Below are positions 7,405 through 13,244 of a stretch of 13,244 nt of DNA, one piece after another. Origin of the DNA: Smittium culicis. Its lineage: Eukaryota; Kickxellomycota; Harpellomycetes; Harpellales; Legeriomycetaceae. The stretch's first letter is position 1; every line of letters begins with the position of its first letter. Made by a program: the position numbers and the translations under genes. The notes under the pieces are model-generated. The model did not search any database. It worked only from the letters and a program-made list of their open reading frames with translations, and was not told the DNA's origin. The stretch lies in assembly GCA_001970855.1 (NCBI GenBank), contig LSSN01002510.1, positions 1 through 13,244 on the forward strand. The letters run 5' to 3'.

Positions 7405-8576
7405 TTAGCTTTGATTTAAGGAATCTGCTGATTTAGACTTTCTCTTTCTTTTTCTCTTTGGCTTTGAGGGAGTATTTGTGCCAGAAGAGCTATTGACATC
7501 GGGGGTAGCGGAATTTGGTGTAATTGTAGTCTGAGCGGGGCCTCTATTAGCGGGCGTAGGAGTACCAGCATCAATAGCTTTCTTGGGCTTTTTGACTGAC
7601 AGCGGATTGGGCTGTTTTGGGCCCACACGTTTCCTTTTCTTATTCACCTTAGCTTTATCAACAGCTGGCTTTGGGTCGTTAGCTTTGTCGAGCAGCGCCA
7701 GTTTGACTAGCCGCGCCTTCTCTTCGGCCGAAATACCGGTCTTCGCAGACTCAACCTTAAATAGTACATGCGTCAAAAAAAACAAAATTAAATAAAAAAA
7801 CAAAAAGAGGATTAGAGGGAAAAAGGGGGGGGGGAGAGGAATTACATATTTTTGTTTGCTGAGCGTTGATGAAGATGGCGGCTCGAGGATCAGTATGGCT
7901 CTGTTGATGTGCAGCAATGGCGTTCCTGCAACTTTGCGCAGACTTTTGCGCAGCTGCTCGTTCTGCGTGGCCACGCAGTAGTTGAACTTGTTGTCGGTGC
8001 CCAGAATTTCTGCTAGACAGTCGGACCCTTTTATGGGCGACGCGTGGGTGCACCGACGACGCTCGTACTTGCGCGCCATGACGACAGCGCCTATAGCTTC
8101 GTCGCCACCAGCTCGAAGGTCTTGTAGGCAGCAGTTGGTCAATACTTTTTTTTTTGTTTTTTTTTATTTTCACAATTTTGCGTGTTAATAAATGGAGTGA
8201 ATTTAGCGAATAGATTGAATATTGGAAATTATATTTCGACAAGGAAAAGGTGGAGGGGTAACTTACATACTTTGATTTGGCCGATGGTTTTGGATAGCTG
8301 CTCAGTTACGTGGATTTTGTTCTTCAAGCATTCGAGAATAAAATCGGAATCAACTATATGTAAAAAAAGAATAAGAAAAAGAAAAAGAAAATACAAGTAA
8401 GGGTAAGAGTAAGAATTCAAAAAAGAAAAAAAACAAAGTTTTATTTAGCAGCAAAAGTTTGTGTGTAGTTGTGTGAGTGTGTAGTTACGTAGGATCTGGT
8501 AGGGTTCGCGAAAGTCGAAAGCGGTTTTGTAAATATTCATAGCTTTCTTGTACTGCTTCGCACGTTTAGCCCTCAT
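7405..8576 (-). CDS. UTP23: rRNA-processing protein UTP23 (PIN-like), four exons
   Basis: Minus-strand exons 8576-8489, 8353-8267, 8144-7846 and 7755-7405 join into 274 codons. Utp23 is a nucleolar factor of the small-subunit processome needed for early pre-rRNA cleavage; in yeast it helps release the snR30 snoRNP. The start MRAKRAKQYKKAMNIYKTAF and FREPYQILLDSDF (about 22-34) match the Utp23/Fcf1 N-terminus. The PIN-like domain spans about 25-147 and includes TNCCLQDL (61-68), a Cys/His cluster at C90, H92 and C101, YCVATQNEQLRKSLR (114-128) and the end at PLLHINRAILILEP. The C-terminal half is basic, carries the Utp23 signature GPKQPNPLSVKKPKK (203-217) and ends in a KRKRKRKSKS tail, likely for nuclear import and RNA contact. 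Exon phases close exactly (88, 87, 299, 351 nt). Intron 3 could alternatively be retained, giving 304 residues. Confidence 0.93.
7756..7845 (-). other. UTP23 intron 3, 90 nt, in frame and stop-free
   Basis: Minus-strand donor GTAATT at 7845 and acceptor TTTAAG ending at 7756. The length is an exact multiple of three with no stop codon, so it reads through into both exons. It contains a C10 run (G10 on the plus strand at 7825-7834). Translated, it would give 30 very hydrophobic residues (VIPLPPPFFPLILFLFFYLI and on) between the PIN-like domain and the basic tail, which Utp23 proteins do not have as far as I know. That argues for splicing. Confidence 0.75.
8145..8266 (-). other. UTP23 intron 2, 122 nt
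   Basis: The donor is GTAAGT at 8266 on the minus strand and the acceptor AG is at 8146-8145. This choice, over the alternative GTATGT three bases plus one codon upstream, keeps the frame and gives the conserved junction IKVLLTNCC. A branch-site-like TATTAAC lies about 45 nt before the acceptor. The last 35 nt are almost pure A on the sense strand, not a polypyrimidine tract. Confidence 0.8.
8354..8488 (-). other. UTP23 intron 1, 135 nt
   Basis: The donor is GTAACT at 8488 on the minus strand and the acceptor ATATAG ends at 8354. It splits codon 30 after its first base and restores the conserved YQILLDSDF junction. The 5' half is CA-rich on the sense strand (GT-rich on plus, 8461-8486) and the 3' part is T-rich. 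Confidence 0.82.
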
Positions 8577-8934
8577 TTTAAAAAAAATTTTATTTGTAGA
8601 ATGATATTAAAAAGAAGAAAATTAATTAAAGTTGTAAGATAAATCTATAAAGCTGATCCAAACTGGCATAATTGCCGAAAAAAAAAAAAAATAGTTGTTG
8701 GCGTTTTTTTTTAGTATAGAAATGATTTATTTGAATTTAAAAAGGTAATATGTTATGATTGGATATAAATGTGTAATATAGACTTTTTATTAGACGAATT
8801 AAATTTTTTTTGATTTTTTTGATTTGTTTGTTTTTTTTTTATATCTATATGAAATTTTTAAATATTCTCTTTCAGTTGGATAGCTTTATAAGTTGTAATA
8901 GCAGCTATATTCATATATATAACACGTTTAAAAA
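8577..8934. promoter_or_regulatory. bidirectional promoter region between UTP23 and SmD3
   Basis: These 358 bp separate the divergent starts of UTP23 (8576, minus) and SmD3 (8935, plus), so both promoters must lie here or overlap it. The stretch is very AT-rich, with homopolymer tracts: A13 near 8680, T9 near 8706, and several T7-T10 runs at 8806-8840. Such poly(dA:dT) tracts typically keep fungal promoters nucleosome-poor. One ATTGG occurs at about 8759. CTCTTTCAG near 8867-8875 resembles a 3' splice site and might end a 5'-UTR intron of SmD3, but I see no matching donor I would trust. Confidence 0.55.
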
Positions 8935-9512
8935 ATGTCGATTGGGGTTCCTGTTAAATTACTCCACGAATCTGTGGGCCATACGATCACGATCGAATTG
9001 AAAACAGGGCAGCTATACCGAGGATCATTGCTTGAAGGTAAACACTACCACTTTTATTTCTAAAATTAGCTTCAGATGGTTGTGGAGAACTATCTTTGAA
9101 GATTCTTTTTTTTTTCTTTCTTATATATACTCAAATCGGCTTAATAATTTATGCTGGGTGTATGGATGTTATAGTTGAGGATAATATGAATATCCAGATG
9201 AAGAACATAACAGTTACAGAGCGGGATGGGAGGACATCGCATCTAGAACAGGCTTACATTCGAGGCTCACATGCGCGTTTTTTCATTGTTCCAGACATGC
9301 TGAAGAACGCGCCAATGTTCAAACGGATGGATCCCAAGTTCAGCAAGGCACGTGGTATTGGTATGAGCAGAGGCCGAGGAATGTCACGCGGTAAATTTTT
9401 ATTTAATTTTATTTTATCTATTGCTTATTTTCTTTTAGTGCAAATTTATTAATTGTCAATTATTTTTTCCTTTGTTTTAGGTCGCGGTCGCGGTAGAGGA
9501 ATGGCACGGTAG
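8935..9512 (+). CDS. SMD3: small nuclear ribonucleoprotein SmD3, three exons
   Basis: Exons 8935-9037, 9175-9390 and 9481-9512 join into 116 codons. SmD3 is one of seven Sm proteins forming the ring on the Sm site of U1, U2, U4 and U5 snRNAs and pairs with SmB in the ring. The Sm1 motif runs from about residue 5 to 45 ([17 protein letters not shown], then [21 protein letters not shown]). The Sm2 motif follows at about 58-75 ([19 protein letters not shown], with the family IRG core), then KNAPMFKRM. The tail is Gly/Arg/Met-rich ([17 protein letters not shown]), the type methylated on arginine in animals. It is slightly shorter than animal SmD3, and the second intron cuts the RG tail. Splice choices restore LLEVEDNMN and RGRGRG without frame loss. 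The gene is divergent from UTP23. Confidence 0.96.
9038..9174 (+). other. SmD3 intron 1, 137 nt
   Basis: The donor is GTAAAC at 9038 after codon 34 plus one base, and the acceptor TTATAG ends at 9174. The joined codon is GTT (Val35), giving LLE-V-EDNMN as in the family. The intron carries a long T-rich tract around 9103-9123. Confidence 0.9.
9391..9480 (+). other. SmD3 intron 2, 90 nt
   Basis: The donor is GTAAAT at 9391 and the acceptor TTTGTTTTAG ends at 9480. Splicing rejoins the Gly/Arg tail. Although the length is a multiple of three, an in-frame TAA ends the read-through at 9450-9452, so retention would truncate the RG tail. Confidence 0.88.
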
Positions 9513-10181
9513 ATTGATCTTGATTTTATGTAGGGCTTAAAAGCCTGTTCTGCCTTTGGTTAAAATATTTTAGTGCTTCTATTATAATTACTTTTTTTTT
9601 AATTTTTTTGATAAATAATTCTTATAGTTGAAGGGTACTTTTAAACACCGAATTAATTTTTGTTCAAAAAATGATTTAGAGTCAAATATATACCATGATT
9701 AACTTTTAATAAAAATTCTTTTTTTGGTATCCCTTAGTTACTCTTTATAAACTGATTTAATTTCTATTATTTATTGTTTTCAAAATGACATAATGTTGCT
9801 GTTATGCTACATTAGTATGGGCGACCATTACTGTGACTAAATTAGCTATACTTCAGCCTCTTTTTTGTCAAAATATAATAATCGCTAAGTTCAAGCGATA
9901 GAGCTTTTCAATAATACGCTACGCTTAAAATAATGTTATAAACCCTTTTCCGTTCAAATCACTTAAATAATCCGAATTTATTGATTCGTTTATGATTTAT
10001 AATCACATTTATTATTTGCTGCTAGATTACAATAAGCCAATAATTCATATAGACTCGGAATTAAACTACTTTAAATAAGCATAGTTGGCTATATCTGGTA
10101 GATTTAAATCAGCCCTTTGCCAGTGAAAGGGTTAAGGGTTATTTACATGGTTTTTTCAATGGATTGTTTTCGAAAAGATAG

Positions 10182-10340
10182 CCAATAGCCTTTGTGTCTC
10201 ACGAAAGTGGATCTGGATTAATAATTTGATTATCTATTGGATAAATAAAAATATATTATGCATAACTGTATCCAATAATCAATATATAGGGCCACGTTAT
10301 TCGCAGAATATAAATGGCATATATAACCTGGCTAGCCAAT
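10182..10340. promoter_or_regulatory. second CCAAT-box group, upstream of the Doa10 gene
   Basis: CCAAT lies at 10182-10186, 10272-10276 and 10336-10340 and its complement at 10236-10240. All four fit TRNCCAAT, the same extended motif as the eIF3d array. ATTGGATA (10236-10243) and TATCCAAT (10269-10276) form a perfect 8-bp inverted repeat. The group lies about 1 kb before the Doa10 ATG, far for a fungal promoter unless the 5' leader is long, so its target gene is uncertain. Confidence 0.35.
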
Positions 10341-10698
10341 CAGTAAAAAATGCTATTGTTTAGCGGGCAAGAATAATTTAATAACTGCACATACAACTAT
10401 TTATTATTTATTTTGTGAGAATATAGAATAAAAATTGTTTGTCTAATATAAAAAGATTTTTTATAGAAAATAATAAGATGTGAATAGGCGTTCAAAGCTA
10501 AAAGTTATTGACATTTTTGAGCTATCAAGTATAGTTGTGCTAAAGCAAGACTATTTACTTGTCAGATTTAAGCAGTAATCTAAAAAGTGATAAATTCAAA
10601 GTTTAATCTAATTTGCGTTATCAAACAAATTCCTCCAATAGCCGCTATTATATTTTATTGCCAAGGAAATGAATCGATATTATTCGACAAAAAGAAAA

Positions 10699-10790
10699 GA
10701 GTGTCGTATCTCTTTCCTTCTTTGACTAAAAGAAAAGGTGTCACATTTATCATTTTTATATTTTACATAAATAAGAGGTGTCGCATTTAT
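10699..10790 (+). repeat. three spaced short direct repeats
   Basis: AGGTGTCACATTTAT (10736-10750) and AGGTGTCGCATTTAT (10776-10790) differ at one base. A shorter relative, AGAGTGTCGTAT, begins at 10698. The GTGTC cores start at 10701, 10738 and 10778, giving spacings of 37 and 40 bp. The function is unknown. Confidence 0.4.
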
Positions 10791-10821
10791 TGTTTCCTAC
10801 TGGTTTTACATAAGCCGTATA

Positions 10822-11315
10822 TGTAAAGAAGTTACTGTCCTATTTCTTAACTCGCTTACTCTTTCCTCTCTATTTCTACTTCTAATTCTATCCCATAATC
10901 TATTTTTGATATCTAACCCTTTCTTCCTTCTATTATATCATAATACCAACATTCTAATATCTACCCTAGCTCTTTTATCTCATCCACAGCTATCTAATAC
11001 CAACATTTTCTAATCTAGTATCAAACCTTCGCCTACTTTCAAATACTGAAATTAATATTACCAAACATCAGCTCTTATTCACATCCCCTCCTCCCCCCAT
11101 CCTTTAAACTTTCGATCTCTGTAAAATTTCTTCATTACCAGAACCTCTCACGCTTATCTACCCTTTCTTTATCCCCATCTTGAATTAACACCTATACTTT
11201 ACAAACTCCAACCCACTTCTTCCTCCAGCCAATTTTATCTCCTTACCTTATAGGTTTCCTATATTTACCCTTTAGAGTTAATTTCAACCCTTCATTATTC
11301 ATTCCTATACTCGCC
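10822..11315 (+). promoter_or_regulatory. G-depleted, ATG-free leader of the Doa10 gene
   Basis: From about 10840 the plus strand becomes rich in C, T and A with very little G: by my count about 18 G in 10861-11315. After ATG-TAA at 10821-10826 there is no ATG until the Doa10 start at 11316. A short direct repeat, TAATACCAACATT, sits at 10941-10953 and 10995-11007. Lack of upstream ATGs and of G would give an unstructured leader suited to scanning. Whether all of it is transcribed is unknown. Confidence 0.45.
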
Positions 11316-13244
11316 ATGTCTCAAGAGGATATAATCTGTAGAGTATGCAGAGGCGAGAATACTGAAGAAGAACCACTCTTTCATCCCTGCAAATGCTCCG
11401 GTAGTATAAAATATGTTCACCAAGATTGTCTACTTGAATGGCTAGAACACTCTAAAAAAAAAAGCTGTGAACTTTGTGGCCACAACTATGACATTTCTCC
11501 TATATATTCTGAAAATATGCCATCCAGCCTACCTATATTCGTTGTACTAAAACGTGCCTTCTTTTACCAACTCGATCTTATTGTCCTCATTCTAAGATCC
11601 CTATTCGTACTCTTTCTATGGCTAATTCTACTCCCAAACATTGTTGTTTACATCACTCGCTTCTATTTTTGGAGCGCCGATGTTATCGTCTACGGTGACT
11701 CTCCTTCTGCAAACCCAATCCCCTCTTTCTTCAACTTTTCAAACACTACACAACTTTTAAATTCCACCCTATCGCAACAAAGCCCCAATTCTCTTCCCCA
11801 ACATAACTTCTTCGTTCAAACCTTCGCTTTCATCGTCCAAAACTTACCCCTCTCAAAGGAATTTATTTTAAACCTTGAAAATATTAATAACATTCAAGCA
11901 AACTCTTTCACCTCTTTCTTAAAAAATTCTCTAAACCTCTCCCTCAGCAACCAAAATTCTAAACTTTTCCACCAAGCTTTAAACTACATTCTCTCAAACT
12001 CCTTTTATGGCTCTGCAATAACTTTATCCTCCGTCATCGTCTTCATGGGCCTATTCTTTTTACGCGACTGGATTTTAAACAACCAATTCGCTCATGATGA
12101 TACAGATAACGATAACGACATCGAAAACGACGAAACTATTGAACCTGATTCTCAAGATGACTCTAATTACACCGACAATAGTTCTGTCAGCGATGAAAAT
12201 GATCTCCCTGATTTCTTCAACTTTAAAAATCCTGAAATCAACCCAGTTCAACCCTCTTCGTCCTCCTCCAAATACGTGTCCGCTGGTATTCCTTCCCAAA
12301 ATATCCCCTCTATACAATACCCTGATCTTGTACAATCTTCGTCCTCAATTCTCAATAACATCCCTATCAACCCTCAAATCCCATCTAATCCTCCCAACAA
12401 CGATATCCTCGACATGTTTTTTAATGACGCTAACTCCACTCATTCATATTCTTCTCATAATAATTTTAATTTCGCACAACTCGACCTTCTCGACGACTTT
12501 GACTTCCCTTTAACACTCACCTCACCCAATACAAATATACAACCTCCCATTGGTTTAAATACCCATCAAAACTTGCCCCAAAATAGCCGATGGCCCATTC
12601 CTAACCAAGATAACCCATTACCCGAAGCTATACAAGATAACCCATTACATGAAGAAATACACAATAACCCATTGCCCGAAGCTATACAAAATAACGCATG
12701 GCCTGAACCACAGCAAAATAACCCATGGCCTGAAGCTCAGCAAAATAACCCATGGCCTGAAGCTCAGCAAAATATCCTTGACGACGAACCCCAAATGCTT
12801 GAAGTGGCTGATGGAATACTAGGCGCCATCGGTATTAGAGGCGCTTTTGCCACTGGTGTCCAATACCTTTTAATTGTTTTAGTCCTTGTTACCCTGGTAA
12901 TTGGCTTTTGCGTTTGGTTTCCTTACGTCATCGGAAAACTAATTATCTCACTTCAAATCATACCAATATTTTCTCTACCTTTATATACCATACTTTCTCT
13001 ACTCAATTTTTCATCAAACTCGTCTCTTTCCCAGATCTTCTCTTTTGCTTATGTCATTCTACTCAATTTAGCTTTGGAAATTCGAGACCAATTCATTTCT
13101 TCATCAATGGCCGTATTATCCACTTTAGGTGATTACTTGCATAAATTTTTTGGTACTAGCGCTTTTGCTAAACTTGTACTCTACTTAAAGAGCTCTCAAA
13201 TTTTTTCAACTACTCAAAGCTTTTTTGCTTCTCTAAAAATTGAG
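11316..13244 (+). CDS. DOA10: Doa10/Ssm4 (MARCH6)-type RING-CH E3 ubiquitin ligase, N-terminal part
   Basis: The frame is open from ATG 11316 to the window end: 643 codons, no stop, 3' end outside. Doa10 is a polytopic ligase of the ER and inner nuclear membrane that works with Ubc6 and Ubc7 in ER-associated degradation. The N-terminus is a complete RING-CH finger in C4HC3 order: C8, C11, C25, C27, H35, C38, C51, C54, with CELCGH at its end. Hydrophobic segments lie at about 86-113 and 230-250. A long polar loop (about 255-500) is acidic at first, then Ser/Pro/Asn-rich, and contains a 9-residue repeat array. The conserved GAIGIRGAF motif (about 505) leads into membrane segments from about 512 onward. 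Known family proteins exceed 900 residues, so roughly half or more is missing here. No intron is needed in the visible part. The coding strand is C-rich and G-poor, continuous with the leader. Confidence 0.93.
   Translation, partial: MSQEDIICRVCRGENTEEEPLFHPCKCSGSIKYVHQDCLLEWLEHSKKKSCELCGHNYDISPIYSENMPSSLPIFVVLKRAFFYQLDLIVLILRSLFVLFLWLILLPNIVVYITRFYFWSADVIVYGDSPSANPIPSFFNFSNTTQLLNSTLSQQSPNSLPQHNFFVQTFAFIVQNLPLSKEFILNLENINNIQANSFTSFLKNSLNLSLSNQNSKLFHQALNYILSNSFYGSAITLSSVIVFMGLFFLRDWILNNQFAHDDTDNDNDIENDETIEPDSQDDSNYTDNSSVSDENDLPDFFNFKNPEINPVQPSSSSSKYVSAGIPSQNIPSIQYPDLVQSSSSILNNIPINPQIPSNPPNNDILDMFFNDANSTHSYSSHNNFNFAQLDLLDDFDFPLTLTSPNTNIQPPIGLNTHQNLPQNSRWPIPNQDNPLPEAIQDNPLHEEIHNNPLPEAIQNNAWPEPQQNNPWPEAQQNNPWPEAQQNILDDEPQMLEVADGILGAIGIRGAFATGVQYLLIVLVLVTLVIGFCVWFPYVIGKLIISLQIIPIFSLPLYTILSLLNFSSNSSLSQIFSFAYVILLNLALEIRDQFISSSMAVLSTLGDYLHKFFGTSAFAKLVLYLKSSQIFSTTQSFFASLKIE
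12609..12770 (+). repeat. six tandem 27-bp units inside the Doa10 coding region
   Basis: Units start at 12609, 12636, 12663, 12690, 12717 and 12744, in frame, each encoding nine residues of the type NNPxPEAxQ. Units 5 and 6 are identical (NNPWPEAQQ), while units 1 to 4 have diverged (Leu or Ala-Trp in place of Pro-Trp, HEE or EPQ variants). This points to recent duplication at the 3' end of the array. It lies in the polar loop between the second hydrophobic segment and the GAIGIRG motif, where length change should be tolerated. Confidence 0.92.

Larger units (their letters stand above)
9513..10820. other. AT-rich intergenic DNA after SmD3
   Basis: I see no gene here. The SmD3 3' UTR occupies the left part, with an AATAAA poly(A) signal candidate at 9708-9713. 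Further right are scattered dyads (ATCGCT 9881-9886 / AGCGAT 9894-9899; CCCTTT 10113-10118 / AAAGGG 10126-10131), a group of CCAAT boxes at 10182-10340, and three spaced GTGTC-containing repeats at 10699-10790. A frame at 10587-10826 is low-complexity and matches no family I know. Confidence 0.5.

Noticed and set aside
7405..8142. Single 245-codon minus-strand gene with a transmembrane segment
   Set aside because: It begins inside UTP23 exon 3 at a TTG, and its hydrophobic segment is the in-frame intron 3. Upstream exons and Utp23 motifs show it is part of a larger spliced gene.
9096..9452. 118-codon plus-strand gene
   Set aside because: It is the tail of SmD3 intron 1, exon 2 and the start of intron 2 read without splicing. 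The N-terminal FFFF stretch is intron.
9945..9962. tRNA-like B box (CGTTCAAATCA)
   Set aside because: No A box at the right distance and no acceptor or anticodon stem could be paired around it.
10587..10826. 79-codon frame upstream of the Doa10 leader
   Set aside because: Its composition is that of low-complexity intergenic DNA, and it spans the short GTGTC repeats. No motif or homologue is recognised.
12075..12513. Open frames on both strands inside the Doa10 region
   Set aside because: They are shadows of the 643-codon Doa10 frame caused by its G-poor, stop-poor composition.

Overview
The window looks like nuclear DNA of a fungus. It is AT-rich. It carries eIF3d, UTP23, SmD3 and a Doa10-type ubiquitin ligase. 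The five introns I can place are short (90 to 137 nt), with GTAA-type donors and AG acceptors. The first third holds a decayed DIRS-type retroelement whose peptides resemble, from memory only, elements of Harpellales (Smittium and relatives, Kickxellomycotina). That lineage is a tentative guess.

Layout. 1-1164: AT-rich DNA with small dyads and no recognisable gene. 1165-4762: one DIRS-like retrotransposon relic in native order (gag-like, reverse transcriptase, RNase H, tyrosine recombinase), broken by many stops and frameshifts and with key catalytic Asp codons changed. 4763-5427: dyads at the element's 3' edge, then the eIF3d upstream region, which has an unusual run of same-strand ATTGG (inverted CCAAT) boxes at about 31-bp spacing. 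5428-7158: eIF3d, intact and intronless. 7405-8576, minus strand: UTP23 in four exons, convergent with eIF3d. 8935-9512: SmD3 in three exons, divergent from UTP23 across a 358-bp shared promoter. 9513-11315: a 1.8-kb gap with a second CCAAT group and then a very G-poor, ATG-free leader. 11316-13244: the N-terminal 643 codons of a Doa10/Ssm4-type RING-CH ligase that runs off the window, with a 27-bp in-frame repeat array.

Functionally this is a housekeeping neighbourhood: translation initiation (eIF3d), small-subunit rRNA processing (UTP23), splicing (SmD3) and ER-associated degradation (Doa10). They are separate transcription units, not a pathway cluster. UTP23 and SmD3 probably share a bidirectional promoter, and eIF3d and UTP23 share a compact convergent 3' region with nearly overlapping poly(A) signals.

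I found no convincing new multi-gene system. The most interesting unexplained signals are the phased CCAAT array, the stop-free 90-nt UTP23 intron that would encode a hydrophobic segment if retained, the G-depleted Doa10 leader, and the pattern of Asp-to-Asn changes in the retroelement.
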